Shown piece after piece: positions 1 to 8,294 of a stretch of DNA of 64,000 nucleotides. The notes beneath the pieces were generated by a model. That model ran no database searches, was not told the origin of the DNA, and saw only the letters and a list, made by a program, of their open reading frames with translations. The first letter of the stretch is position 1. Every line of letters begins with the position of its first letter. Source of the DNA: Thioalkalivibrio sulfidiphilus HL-EbGr7 (GTDB lineage Bacteria > Pseudomonadota > Gammaproteobacteria > Ectothiorhodospirales > Ectothiorhodospiraceae). The translations under genes and the position numbers were made by a program. The stretch lies in contig NC_011901.1 in assembly GCF_000021985.1 (NCBI RefSeq), forward strand, positions 2,676,501 through 2,740,500, read 5' to 3'.

Positions 1-226
1 AGACGACGATTACCGCCCGCCCCTGGCGGATTATTTCGACAGCCTGGAGCAGCGCTACGGCGAGGGCTTCAACTTCGAGAAGCTGAGCGACGAGGAACTG
101 ACGGAACTGGAGCGTCTGGGACGCGATGCCGTGGAGCGTGACCCGAAGGTGAGCGCCGTGGAGAAACAGAACCTGGGCATGCTGCTCAGGCTGGTGAACC
201 TGGTGCGGGAAAAGCGGGCACGCTGA
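1..226 (+). CDS. C-terminal part of a hypothetical protein
   Basis: An open frame enters from the left edge (first full codon at base 2) and stops with TGA at 224-226. The visible 74 residues are charged and probably helical, starting DDDYRPPLADYFDSLEQRYG and ending LVREKRAR. No domain is recognised and the N-terminus is outside the window. It runs convergently toward the OmpW gene, with a repeat-rich hairpin between the two stops. Confidence 0.6.
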   Translation, partial: DDDYRPPLADYFDSLEQRYGEGFNFEKLSDEELTELERLGRDAVERDPKVSAVEKQNLGMLLRLVNLVREKRAR

Positions 227-238
227 GGCGCGATTCGG

Positions 239-362
239 AATTCAAAATTCAAGATTCAAGATTCAAGATTCAAGATTCAAGATTCAAGATTCAAGATTCA
301 AGATTCAAAGGAAGAGACAGTGGTTGCCCTCCCTTTGAATCTTGAATTTTGAATGTTGAATT
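239..362. repeat. ATTCAAG tandem repeat with inverted arm
   Basis: About nine tandem copies of the heptamer ATTCAAG occupy 247-308. A 20-base spacer follows, then a reverse-complement arm at 332-362. The last 16 bases of the left arm (296-311) pair perfectly with 332-347, and the sequence beyond 347 also complements the first units near 240-253. The element therefore looks like an inverted repeat whose left arm has expanded. It lies exactly between two convergent stop codons, so the transcript would fold there. Confidence 0.85.
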
Positions 363-368
363 GGCCTT

Positions 369-1025
369 TTAGAAGCGCAGACCGCCGCCGACCATCAGGA
401 CCCAGGGGTCGATGTCCACGTCGACCTTGACGGTATCGGCGCCAGCGCGAATGGTCGCGGTGGTGTCGATCGCGATGTAGTAGGCACTGGCGCCCACGAA
501 CCAGCGATCGTTCACATCAAAATCCATCCCTGCCTGCAAGGCCCAGCCCCAGGAGTCCTTGAGGCTCACGTCCGCACCCGCGAAGTTACCTTTGCCTTTT
601 TCGTCGAAGAAGGTGGTGTAGTTGATGCCCGCACCCACATAGGGACGCCACTGACCGAAGTCCGAGAAGTGATACTGCAGAGACACGGTGGGCGGCAGGT
701 GCTTGATGGTGGCAATAGTACCCTCCCCCTGCAAACTCCCCTTGCCCTTCACGTCATGGGAAAACGGGGTGGCCGCGAGCACCTCGACACCCAGGTTCGG
801 CGTCATCATGTAGGTGAAGCTGATCCCGAGCGCAACGCCATTATCCACCTCAACCCCAGAACCCGCGATAGCAGTGCCGTTCGCGCTGACAGCCCCACTA
901 TCATCATTGGGCATCACCCAGGTCGGCCCGAAGCGCACCAGCATATCGCCCTGATCCAGGGCCATGGCAGGGGCGGCGGAAAGGGCCAGGCAGCCGGCGG
1001 CTGCGAACGCTTGCCATTTTTTCAT
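369..1025 (-). CDS. ompW: OmpW-family outer membrane protein
   Basis: This 218-residue protein begins with a signal peptide (MKKWQAFAAAGCLALSAAPAMA) and continues as an eight-strand barrel-type sequence. It contains YVGAGINYTTFF and LKDSWGWALQAGMDF, typical of OmpW, and ends in the aromatic LRF expected for outer membrane insertion. The start ATG at 1025 has a good AGGGGAG ribosome site. OmpW proteins are small porins for hydrophobic or charged small molecules and are oxygen-regulated in enterics. A perfect FNR-type box lies about 105 bases upstream here, which fits that regulation. Confidence 0.9.
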   Translation of the reverse strand: MKKWQAFAAAGCLALSAAPAMALDQGDMLVRFGPTWVMPNDDSGAVSANGTAIAGSGVEVDNGVALGISFTYMMTPNLGVEVLAATPFSHDVKGKGSLQGEGTIATIKHLPPTVSLQYHFSDFGQWRPYVGAGINYTTFFDEKGKGNFAGADVSLKDSWGWALQAGMDFDVNDRWFVGASAYYIAIDTTATIRAGADTVKVDVDIDPWVLMVGGGLRF

Positions 1026-1123
1026 GATTGCATCTCCCCTCTGAAGGAGTTGTTGGAATCCGTGTGCCACCGTCTTTGGCGGTGCGCATGGATTAACGCT
1101 AACCCTTCCCCGTTCACCAACAA

Positions 1124-1137
1124 TTGATTGGGATCAA
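1124..1137. promoter_or_regulatory. FNR/ANR/DNR-type binding site
   Basis: The sequence TTGATTGGGATCAA is a perfect match to TTGAT-N4-ATCAA. It lies between the divergent ompW and rhodanese genes. On the ompW side, a -10-like GTTAAT (plus-strand 1092-1097) places a start point about 42 bases from the box centre, the class II activation geometry. The rhodanese side fits less well. Confidence 0.75.
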
Positions 1138-1229
1138 GAAACATAAGCAAAACCTGAATCGAGCCGATAAACCTTGACCCATGCACTGCTGCGCTATGCT
1201 TGAAGCAGATCACCCCGGGAGAATGCGCC

Positions 1230-1661
1230 ATGACTGACCCTCTCACCCCCGTGGGCCTCAGCCCCCAGGAGGCCCACGACCTGGTCCACGACAACCCTCG
1301 CGCCCTGCTGGTGGACGTGCGCTCCACCATGGAATTCCTGTTCGTGGGGCATCCGATGGGGGCCATCCACATCCCCTGGATGGACGAGCCGGACTGGACC
1401 ATCAACCCGCACTTCGTCACCGAGGTGCGCAAGCTGCTGCTGGGCGGGGTGTTGTGCGAAGGGCCGGAGGACTGCGCGCCGGTGGTGCTCATCTGCCGCA
1501 GCGGCAAACGCTCCAAGGAGGCCGGCCGCGCCCTGCTGGAGGCCGGTATCCGGAAGGTATTCAACGTGAACGAGGGTTTCGAGGGGGACCTGGACGAACA
1601 GCACCACCGCTCAACCAAGGGCGGCTGGCGCTATCACGGGCTGCCGTGGGAGCAGTGTTGA
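1230..1661 (+). CDS. Rhodanese-domain protein
   Basis: This is a single rhodanese domain of 143 residues. LLVDVRSTMEFLFVGHPMGA is the N-terminal half, and CRSGKRS carries the active-site cysteine (Cys89) that would hold a persulfide. Such proteins transfer sulfane sulfur or detoxify cyanide and thiosulfate in the cytoplasm. The start at 1230 is preferred over one at 1200 because GGGAG precedes it and the domain begins soon after. It is divergent from ompW and shares the intergenic FNR-type box. Its stop is followed by a repeat element. Confidence 0.88.
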   Translation: MTDPLTPVGLSPQEAHDLVHDNPRALLVDVRSTMEFLFVGHPMGAIHIPWMDEPDWTINPHFVTEVRKLLLGGVLCEGPEDCAPVVLICRSGKRSKEAGRALLEAGIRKVFNVNEGFEGDLDEQHHRSTKGGWRYHGLPWEQC

Positions 1662-1663
1662 TT

Positions 1664-1819
1664 GAAGGTAGAAGGGTGAATTTGGAAGTGGGAAATAAAT
1701 CAAGGCCGTTCAGCTCGCCCCAACCCTCTGCCTGAGAGTAGAGGGAGTTGGTTTAATTCACACTTCCCAATTCACACTTCGTACTTCCATTCCCACTTCC
1801 CAATTCAGCCTTCCAACTT
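1664..1819. repeat. GAAGTGGGAA-family inverted repeat, locus 1
   Basis: A left arm with GGAAGTGGGAAATAAA (about 1684-1699) is answered by several inverted copies (CACTTCCCAATTCACACTTC and variants) over 1757-1819. The right arms reach into the last codons of the next gene, so that protein's C-terminus is partly encoded by repeat. The same family recurs at 14462-14600. Again it sits between convergent genes. Confidence 0.8.
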
Positions 1820-3223
1820 CAGCCCCCGACCGTTGGCCTTCTGCCGAACCAGTGCCTCAAGCTTCACCGGCACGAAGATCAGCAGCCCGTAGATCACCGC
1901 CACCAGGGCAGCGATCCAGCGCACCAGCCTGCCCGCCAGGCCCAGGGCAAACCCCAGCAGGTGCAGGGCAAGGGCTGCAAGCATGCCGAGCACGGCCCGG
2001 CCGTGGCGCAGGCAGGAGTCCAGCACCACGGCGCTCAAGGCCAGCAGCAGGGGCAGGAGCACGCCCATCACCATCTGGGTCAGGGTGGGAATCCACTGGG
2101 TCGCGGCCATCACGGGATCCGGCTCGCCGGACATGATAAGGGCCAGCCACTGGTCACGGCCCAGGAGCATGTCCCGGGAGAAGGCCAGCGCCCCCTGCAG
2201 GCTCGCCACCACCGCCAGCACCAGCAGACCGGCCCAGAACAACCGCGCCCGGCCACGCTGGTCCAGGGTCCCCAAGGCGGACACCAGGCCGCTCATCCGC
2301 CGGGTCTCGGTCATCAGCAGGCCCGCGGCGATGCCCAGGGCGATGAGCACGCCCGCGGCCACGGAGGCCAGCGGCCAGGGACCCAGGGTTTCGGTCATGC
2401 CGAAACTCTCCGCCATGGGGCGCTGGATCAGATAAAAGCTCGTCGCCGCCGCCACGGCCATGAGACCCAGCAACAGCAGGCCCAGCAGGGTTCGACCGAT
2501 GGCCCCGACACCGAGACCCGCATCCAGCTCCGGGCCGCCATCGGCCAAGGCCCGTTCCCGGGACAGCACCTCGTCCACCTGACGGCTGCGTGCGGTCACC
2601 CCCTGGATGGCCTGTTCCACGCCCCGCAGCCGCTCGCCCAGGGCACGCCAGGCGGGCAGCATGTCCCGCAACAGTTCCAGGCGCTTGCGGCTGGCCGCCT
2701 GGTATTGCTCCAGGGAGGCGCGACTGGCCCGCTGCAGACCGTCATGGATGTCTTCCAGCACCCGCGCCACCGCGGGATCCCCCTGGGGCGGGTTGGCGGC
2801 CAGGTCCGCCACGGTGCGCAGCCAGGCCGGTTCCGGCGGAGGCACGTCCTCGGTGGCGTGATAGTCCCGCTCCAGGCGCTGGATCTGGGTATGCAGGCTG
2901 TGTTGCAGGACCGGATAACCCCCCAGGTCCCGGTTCACCCGGTCATGCAGGCCGCGCAGCTCCCGGTACAGGCGCTGGTCCAGACGCTCCCGCTCCAGCC
3001 AGCGCAGGTACAGGCGCTGGCGGCGGTCCATCCAGCGGGCCGCGGCGCGCACCGAGCGGGCGCTGTAGCGCAGCATCCGGTCCACCCCGCCCAGCACGGT
3101 CGCGGCCAGGGGCTCGATCCAGCGCCGGCCGGCGTAGAGCACCACCACCAGCAGCACCAGCCAGATGATCAGAGACACCGGCAACGATTCGGCCCACAGG
3201 CCAAGCAGGGCTTCAGCGGACAT
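1805..3223 (-). CDS. Hypothetical membrane protein with N-terminal coiled coil
   Basis: The 472-residue product has one membrane segment near residues 14-32 (PVSLIIWLVLLVVVLYAG). A long Arg/Glu-rich, probably coiled-coil region follows (about 50-235). The C-terminal half has about five membrane segments, the first GRTLLGLLLLGLMAVAAATS. No enzyme motif is visible and the family is not recognised. The layout resembles a scaffold or channel-like membrane protein. The start at 3223 has AAGGAG eight bases upstream. The final residues (LKLEG) fall inside the adjoining repeat. Confidence 0.75.
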   Translation of the reverse strand: MSAEALLGLWAESLPVSLIIWLVLLVVVLYAGRRWIEPLAATVLGGVDRMLRYSARSVRAAARWMDRRQRLYLRWLERERLDQRLYRELRGLHDRVNRDLGGYPVLQHSLHTQIQRLERDYHATEDVPPPEPAWLRTVADLAANPPQGDPAVARVLEDIHDGLQRASRASLEQYQAASRKRLELLRDMLPAWRALGERLRGVEQAIQGVTARSRQVDEVLSRERALADGGPELDAGLGVGAIGRTLLGLLLLGLMAVAAATSFYLIQRPMAESFGMTETLGPWPLASVAAGVLIALGIAAGLLMTETRRMSGLVSALGTLDQRGRARLFWAGLLVLAVVASLQGALAFSRDMLLGRDQWLALIMSGEPDPVMAATQWIPTLTQMVMGVLLPLLLALSAVVLDSCLRHGRAVLGMLAALALHLLGFALGLAGRLVRWIAALVAVIYGLLIFVPVKLEALVRQKANGRGLKLEG

Positions 3224-3384
3224 GCAGACTCCTTGTTCTTGTGTGTTCCATGGGAAGAGGCCTCCCACCGCCCCGTCACCGGGGCCCCATCGGTTCGCGC
3301 ACAGATCCCATTAAAGAATTCCCGCGCGCTGCCGTAAAGCATAACAGGGGGAACAGACCACCGCCCTCACGGAGAGCCCGGACC

Positions 3385-3705
3385 ATGCACAGCAGCGAAC
3401 TGACCCACGACCGCATCACCAGCCCCGCCTACCGGGAGATCCCGGAGATGACTGCCGGCGCGGCCATCCTGGGCTTTCTGCCCGCCTTCCGGGACCTGGA
3501 CAGCCAGGAAACCCACCTCTCGGTGAACCTGGACGGCAGCCTGTCCGCCGTGCACCTGCTGGACAGCCTGCCGGATCACTGGGTGGTTGAACGGGACGAG
3601 GAAGGCCGCATCACTGCGCTCAAGGAAGGCATCATCGCGGGCTTCATGCGCCATGGGCGCTTCTTCACCCGGGCGGAGCTGGCGCGGCTGCCGTGGGATG
3701 GATGA
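3385..3705 (+). CDS. Hypothetical protein, 106 residues
   Basis: A small soluble protein with no recognised domain. It contains AGAAILGFLPAFRDLDSQETH and ends FTRAELARLPWDG. The ATG at 3385 follows a GGAGAG site. It is divergent from the membrane protein on its left and about 115 bases ahead of fabA on the same strand, so cotranscription is possible but not shown. Confidence 0.65.
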   Translation: MHSSELTHDRITSPAYREIPEMTAGAAILGFLPAFRDLDSQETHLSVNLDGSLSAVHLLDSLPDHWVVERDEEGRITALKEGIIAGFMRHGRFFTRAELARLPWDG

Positions 3706-3821
3706 AAGCGCAGAGACAAGAGACAAGATCCAAGAGGCAAGTTGAAACCCGCTCTGTGCCTTGTGTCCAAGGCCATAATCCGGTCCAATAGGCGGCTTTC
3801 TGACTGTGACCGGATGCCTTC

Positions 3822-4334
3822 ATGCGCGTAGAAAGTTTCGATCGTGACCAGCTCCTGAAATGCGGCCATGGGGAGATGTTCGGCCCCGGCAACGCCCAGT
3901 TGCCCGTGCCCAACATGCTCATGATGGATCGCATCACGCGCATCGCCGACGAGGGCGGAGCCTTCGGCAAGGGCGAGATGAAGGCCGAGCTGGACATCCA
4001 CCCGGACCTCTGGTTCTTCGAATGCCACTTCCCCGGCGACCCGGTGATGCCCGGCTGCCTGGGCCTTGACGCCATGTGGCAGCTGGTGGGTTTCTACCTG
4101 GCCTGGCTGGGCAACCCGGGCCGCGGACGGGCCCTGGGAGTGGGCGAGGTGAAGTTCACCGGCCAGGTGCTGCCCAGGGCGAAGAAGGTCACCTACCAGG
4201 TGGATGTGAAGCGCATCATCACCCGCAAGCTGATCCTGGGGATCTCCGACGGCACCGTGAGCGTCGACGGCCGTGAAATCTACACCGCCAAGGACCTGCG
4301 CGTCGGCCTGTTCACCTCCACCGACAATTTTTGA
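3822..4334 (+). CDS. fabA: 3-hydroxydecanoyl-ACP dehydratase/isomerase FabA
   Basis: FabA dehydrates 3-hydroxydecanoyl-ACP and isomerises the trans-2 product to cis-3, starting unsaturated fatty acid synthesis by the anaerobic route. The 170-residue length is normal. The active-site segment [20 protein letters not shown] contains the catalytic His69 and Asp83, a hallmark of FabA hot-dog enzymes. It is cytosolic and dimeric. The usual partner fabB is not adjacent, and the next gene is convergent. Confidence 0.97.
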   Translation: MRVESFDRDQLLKCGHGEMFGPGNAQLPVPNMLMMDRITRIADEGGAFGKGEMKAELDIHPDLWFFECHFPGDPVMPGCLGLDAMWQLVGFYLAWLGNPGRGRALGVGEVKFTGQVLPRAKKVTYQVDVKRIITRKLILGISDGTVSVDGREIYTAKDLRVGLFTSTDNF

Positions 4335-4354
4335 ACCCGGCTGACCCTGAAATC

Positions 4355-4391
4355 CTGTAGGCCGGATAAGCGCAGCGCATCCGGCCTACAG
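4355..4391. repeat. REP-like hairpin
   Basis: Perfect 13-base arms CTGTAGGCCGGAT / ATCCGGCCTACAG flank an 11-base loop, very like enterobacterial REP/BIME units. A second, imperfect GTCGGGC...GCCCGCC hairpin follows at about 4401-4425. They lie between the convergent fabA and DUF3581 genes and could act as a shared terminator or mRNA stabiliser. Confidence 0.75.
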
Positions 4392-4411
4392 CGAGCGCCG
4401 TAGGTCGGGCG

Positions 4412-5125
4412 TTACAGCCCGCCCTGGTAGGCGACCTTCCAGCCCGCGTACTGATCCACCAGGGCGTCCATGTCATCCTCGTCGAATTCCCGCAGGCCGC
4501 TGAGTACCAGCTTCTTGGCGCCGGTGCCCACCTGGGCGCCGTCGGCGCGGATGCCGAAACGCAGGCTCACGTCGCCCCGCTTGCCGCTCACCACCAGGCT
4601 GGCATCCACCAGTTCCAGCTGTGGCGCAACGAAGTCCAGGTGCTTGAGATCGAAGCTCATGCCCTCGTAGATCACCAGCGGGCGTTCCGGGTTGATCATC
4701 ACGCCGTGCTCGCGCATCAGCGGCACCAGGACGCCGGGGAAGGTCTGGCCGGAGAAGGCCACGTAGCCGCGGGTGAAGCCTTCCACCAGCCCCGGATCGC
4801 GGCTCACGGCGCCTTCCCGGTCCACGTTCAGATAGCCCTTGCCGGTGGTGTCCTCAACCGCGAAGGCAGGCGCGTCGGTCTCGGGGAAACGCAGACCCAC
4901 CCCGGCGCCCACCATGCCCGTGAAGCTGAAGGCCATGCGCCGGTTCAGGCCGTAGCGGTCCAGCACCAGGGAGAACAGCAGGTCTCCCGGCACCACGAAG
5001 CGCTTGGCATCCGGGTTGTGGATGGGGTTGAAATCGCCGGCGATCTCCTTGGCAAAGCGACTGCCCTGCTCGGCACTGATGGTCACCAGGCCGTTGGCGC
5101 TGGCATGAAAGGGGGCAAGGAACAT
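4412..5125 (-). CDS. DUF3581 family protein
   Basis: A 237-residue soluble protein matching the DUF3581 family of gammaproteobacteria by overall sequence. AGDFNPIHNPDAKRFVVPGD resembles the N-terminus of MaoC/hot-dog hydratases (the pattern DxNPIH), so a fatty-acyl or CoA-linked role is plausible. Its position convergent to fabA fits that but does not prove it. The start at 5125 has GAAGGT upstream. Function is otherwise unknown. Confidence 0.72.
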   Translation of the reverse strand: MFLAPFHASANGLVTISAEQGSRFAKEIAGDFNPIHNPDAKRFVVPGDLLFSLVLDRYGLNRRMAFSFTGMVGAGVGLRFPETDAPAFAVEDTTGKGYLNVDREGAVSRDPGLVEGFTRGYVAFSGQTFPGVLVPLMREHGVMINPERPLVIYEGMSFDLKHLDFVAPQLELVDASLVVSGKRGDVSLRFGIRADGAQVGTGAKKLVLSGLREFDEDDMDALVDQYAGWKVAYQGGL

Positions 5126-5214
5126 GGCTGACCTTCGTGAATACGCATGAATCCCGGGGCAAATCGCCGGACCGGGCATTCTATACCTTCCCGGCGCCGC
5201 CGGCATGCCTGGCC

Positions 5215-5407
5215 AGGACATTGCACCAGGGATCGTGATGATCGTGACCTCAGCGCCTGTCTCTCCCTGTCAGCCTTCCTGAACAGTATAGGGCGGGCCG
5301 TACCCGCCATCAGCCGCAGGTTCACGGTCGGCAGGCGGCCACGGGCCGCCCTATGCAAGCGGGACAGAGTGCGAGACCGCAAGCACCTCGGCAGGCCGGC
5401 GGCTGCC
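5215..5407. repeat. Degenerate copy of the 12.6-kb palindromic element
   Basis: The left part (5215-5265) aligns with 12571-12622, sharing ATTGCACCA.GGATCG and the GCCTGTCTC arm. The right part (5354-5407) aligns with about 12674-12728, sharing CAAGCG.GACAG and GG.CGGCGG. The middle is replaced by a REP-like GGCGGG...CCCGCC segment, and the right terminal repeat is missing. It fills the gap between the DUF3581 gene and the next small gene. Confidence 0.6.
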
Positions 5408-5436
5408 TGGGTGCATGGTCCGGGCCAGGCGGGTGC

Positions 5437-5649
5437 TCAGGCCCCCGAACCACTCAGGCTGAACAGGTGCCAGAGCATGTAACCGCCATAGACCGCCAGC
5501 AGCATGCCCGCCAGCAGTGTGATCGGGCGCGGCCCCTTCTCGACGGGAATCTCCCGGCCCTCCCGACGCAGACGCCGATGCCACAGGAAGCGCCGGACGC
5601 GCCACCAGGCAAACCAGATCAGGGCCAGCAATGTGAGGAACTTGAGCAT
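5437..5649 (-). CDS. Small two-helix membrane protein, 70 residues
   Basis: The product starts MLKFLTLLALIWFAWWRVRR, giving one membrane helix. A basic loop follows, then a second helix around TLLAGMLLAVYGGYMLWHLF. No function can be assigned. The start at 5649 was chosen because it places the hydrophobic helix at the N-terminus. The ribosome site is weak, so a slightly longer form is possible. Confidence 0.55.
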   Translation of the reverse strand: MLKFLTLLALIWFAWWRVRRFLWHRRLRREGREIPVEKGPRPITLLAGMLLAVYGGYMLWHLFSLSGSGA

Positions 5650-5779
5650 CCGGATAAAACCTCGCGCCCTTCGGGACGGGACGGGCAGGGGCACAATGAT
5701 AAGCTATCGACCGGATCGCATCACACGAGGGCACCGGCTTGGGTCAGCACAGGCAAGGCGTTGTGCAGCGGCTGAGCGC

Positions 5780-6085
5780 CTACTGGAACTGCCCCCCGGT
5801 GATGCGCCCCGCCTCATCCAGATGCGCAAAGTAGCGGCTGTTGTTCATGCGGTATTCCCGGGTGGCGATGTCACCGGGCAGCACCAGCAGCACGTCGGGA
5901 TAGACCCTGCGGAAGTCCTCAGGACCTGGGCGCGTTGCGATGAACTGCTCGAAGGCGGCCATGTCCGTGACGAACCCGCCGCGAGGCTCGGGCAGGACGG
6001 TCTCGCCACCCTGGGACTGCATCTGGGCACAGGCCGCGAGCAGCAGGAGCACGGCCAGCGACAAGACCATTCTTTTCAACAGCAT
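5780..6085 (-). CDS. Small lipoprotein, hypothetical
   Basis: A 101-residue protein with a type II signal peptide. LAVLLLLAACAQ gives a lipobox ending in Cys18, so it is probably anchored in the outer membrane. The mature part is unrecognised. GGAGGTGG sits directly before the ATG at 6085. It is divergent from the MFS transporter gene that starts 58 bases away. Confidence 0.7.
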   Translation of the reverse strand: MLLKRMVLSLAVLLLLAACAQMQSQGGETVLPEPRGGFVTDMAAFEQFIATRPGPEDFRRVYPDVLLVLPGDIATREYRMNNSRYFAHLDEAGRITGGQFQ

Positions 6086-6143
6086 CGTTCCACCTCCGTT
6101 CATCGGTCCATGACGATCATAGACAGCGACACCTGAACACACC

Positions 6144-7346
6144 ATGAGCACGCACAACAAGCGCTGGTATCTGCGCCACCCGGTGGTAGTCATCGTGCTG
6201 GCGCAGCTGTTCGGCACCTCGCTGTGGTTCAGCGTCAACGGCGTGGCCCTGTCTCTGGAGCGCGAGACCGGGCTCACGGATGCCGGGCTGGGTCTGCTCA
6301 CCGTGGCCGTGCAGGCAGGTTTCATCACCGGCACCCTGCTGCTGGCCATCACCGGGCTGGCCGACCGCTTCCCTGCCAGCCGGCTGTTCGCCGCGGCTGC
6401 CGTGAGCGGCGCTGTCATCAATGCCGCCTTCATCCCCGTCGCCGGCGACTTCAGCCTCGCGATGGCCCTGCGCTTTGCCACCGGCCTGTGCCTGGCCGGC
6501 ATCTACCCCCTGGGCATGAAGCTGGTGGTGAGCTGGACACCCCGGCACGCGGGCCTGGCCCTGGGTTGGCTGGTGGGCATGCTCACCCTGGGCACCGCCC
6601 TGCCCCACCTGTTGCGCGGCGCCACCCTGGAACTGCCCTGGCAGGCACCGCTGCTGCTCGCCTCCCTGCTGGCCCTGTTCGCCGCCGTGATGGTGCGCGC
6701 CCTGGGCGATGGCCCGCACCTGCCCGCCACCGCCTCCGGCGGACGGCCCTGGTCCGGGCTCGCGGCATTCCGGCGCCGCCCGTTCCGTGCCGCCGCCCTG
6801 GGCTATTTCGGCCATTGCTGGGAGTTGTATGCCTTCTGGACCCTGGCGCCGCTGCTGGTATTGCGGGAACTCGGGCGTCTGGACCTTTCCCCGCAGTGGA
6901 TGCCCTGGCTGGCCTTCGGCGTCATCGGCATCGGCGCGCTGGGTTGCGTGCTGGGCGGGCGGCTAAGCCGCAGCCAGGGCAGCCTGCGCGTGGCCCGGGT
7001 CGCCCTCGGCGTGTCCGGTGCCCTGTGCCTCATCTATCCGCTGCTCGGTGAGGCCGCACCGCTCCTGCTGCTGGGTCTGCTGTTCCTCTGGGGCCTCACG
7101 GTCATCGCCGACTCCCCCCAGTTCACCACCCTCGCCTCCCTGAGCGCGCCCCGGGACCGCCTGGGTGCTGCCCTGGCCATGATGAACGCCGTGGGCTTTG
7201 CCCTCACGCTGCCGTCCATCGCGCTGGTCATGCACCTGTGGGGTGATTGGCAGCTGCTGGTGCTGTGGCTCCTGCTGCCGGGACCGGCACTGGGGATCTG
7301 GGCAATGAGCCGGGCACGGGCAGTGGATTATCAGACCCAGCGCTGA
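6144..7346 (+). CDS. Major facilitator superfamily transporter
   Basis: A 400-residue protein with about twelve membrane helices. It has a GLADRFPASRLF motif after helix 2, matching the MFS loop 2-3 signature, and GRLSRSQGSLRVAR at the equivalent point in the second half. Substrate cannot be read from sequence. The overall type resembles CynX/NimT-like or general inner-membrane exporters. Confidence 0.85.
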   Translation: MSTHNKRWYLRHPVVVIVLAQLFGTSLWFSVNGVALSLERETGLTDAGLGLLTVAVQAGFITGTLLLAITGLADRFPASRLFAAAAVSGAVINAAFIPVAGDFSLAMALRFATGLCLAGIYPLGMKLVVSWTPRHAGLALGWLVGMLTLGTALPHLLRGATLELPWQAPLLLASLLALFAAVMVRALGDGPHLPATASGGRPWSGLAAFRRRPFRAAALGYFGHCWELYAFWTLAPLLVLRELGRLDLSPQWMPWLAFGVIGIGALGCVLGGRLSRSQGSLRVARVALGVSGALCLIYPLLGEAAPLLLLGLLFLWGLTVIADSPQFTTLASLSAPRDRLGAALAMMNAVGFALTLPSIALVMHLWGDWQLLVLWLLLPGPALGIWAMSRARAVDYQTQR

Positions 7347-7350
7347 GACA

Positions 7351-7384
7351 CAAAAAAGCCCGGCCGATGCGCATCGGCCGGGCT
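7351..7384 (-). terminator. Rho-independent terminator
   Basis: A perfect 14-base palindromic stem (AGCCCGGCCGATGC / GCATCGGCCGGGCT, 7357-7384) adjoins AAAAAA at 7351-7356. Read on the minus strand this is a hairpin followed by six T, so it ends the parvulin transcript. It may also stop readthrough from the convergent MFS gene. Confidence 0.9.
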
Positions 7385-7405
7385 CGTCATGCAGGTCCTA
7401 CCGAC

Positions 7406-7687
7406 TCAATCCTGGCGGGAGGTGACCTCCAGCAGGTGATAGCCGAACTGGGTCTTCACCGGCCCCTGCACGGTGTTAACCGGCGCGGAGAACACCACCC
7501 GGTCGAACTCCGGCACCATCTGGCCGCGGCCGAAACGGCCCAGCTCACCGCCCTGCTGCCCGGAGGGGCAGGAGGAGTATTCCTTGGCCAGGGCGGCGAA
7601 ATCCTCGCCGGCCTCGATGCGGGCCTTCAGTTCATTGCAGAGTTCCTCGGAGTCCACCAGCAGGTGGCGGGCGCTTGCCATGGCCAT
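7406..7687 (-). CDS. Parvulin-type peptidyl-prolyl isomerase (PpiC-like)
   Basis: A stand-alone 93-residue parvulin domain. It starts MAMASARHLLVDSEELC and has the family motifs FAALAKEYSSCPSG, GGELGRFGRGQMVPEFD and FGYHLLEV. It catalyses cis/trans isomerisation at prolines. No signal peptide is present, so it is cytoplasmic like E. coli PpiC, whose length it matches. A strong terminator follows. Confidence 0.93.
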   Translation of the reverse strand: MAMASARHLLVDSEELCNELKARIEAGEDFAALAKEYSSCPSGQQGGELGRFGRGQMVPEFDRVVFSAPVNTVQGPVKTQFGYHLLEVTSRQD

Positions 7688-7767
7688 ATGTCTGTCCTCT
7701 ATTGATTGAATGTCCGGGGCGATTATCCCGGACCGGGGCCGCCCTGGAAACCCGCCGTTGCCCTGAC

Positions 7768-8208
7768 TCAGGGATGATTCCAGATGATCAGCGTCGCACC
7801 CGCCATCACCAGCACGCCGCCGATGGCGGCGCTGGGCGTGACATGCACCTGGCGAAACAGGAGCCAGGTGAACAGCACCACGAACAGGGGATAGGTGATC
7901 TCGATCAGGCTGGCGAGCGTCGCGTTGCGGCCGCCGATAGCCAGGAACAGCATCACCGTGGCGGCCAGGCTGGTGACCGACAGGAGCAGAATGCGCGCCC
8001 GGTCCGGCCAGTCCATGGAGGCCAGCACCAGGGCATCCCGCCACAGGGTGTCGCGAAACACCAGGGCCACCACCAGCACCGGCAGGACCGTCAGCACCAG
8101 CACCGTGACCAGGGACACGCGCTTGAGCGCATGTTCCAGCAGGGGATAGTGGATACCCCACAACAGGGCCGCGCCGAGACCGGCCGCATACCAGGGCAGT
8201 GTATTCAT
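7768..8208 (-). CDS. EamA-like small multidrug/metabolite transporter
   Basis: The 146-residue protein has about four or five membrane helices and corresponds to one EamA repeat (ALLWGIHYPLLEHALKR, then LFVVLFTWLLFRQVH). Most EamA carriers have two repeats, so this half-size form probably dimerises. Substrate unknown. The parvulin gene lies 80 bases downstream on the same strand. Confidence 0.78.
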   Translation of the reverse strand: MNTLPWYAAGLGAALLWGIHYPLLEHALKRVSLVTVLVLTVLPVLVVALVFRDTLWRDALVLASMDWPDRARILLLSVTSLAATVMLFLAIGGRNATLASLIEITYPLFVVLFTWLLFRQVHVTPSAAIGGVLVMAGATLIIWNHP

Positions 8209-8294
8209 GGTGTTGATCCTGTGCTCAGACCTGGCGGCACTATAACGAAACCGGGACCGTGCGGGAGCCCCTGCGATGAGTGCAAGAGCCTGTG

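Noticed and set aside
1961-3337. Long plus-strand reading frame opposite the membrane protein gene
   Set aside because: Composition is Gln/His/Arg/Gly-rich without structure, typical of an antisense shadow. The minus-strand frame has a signal-anchor, helices and a ribosome site.
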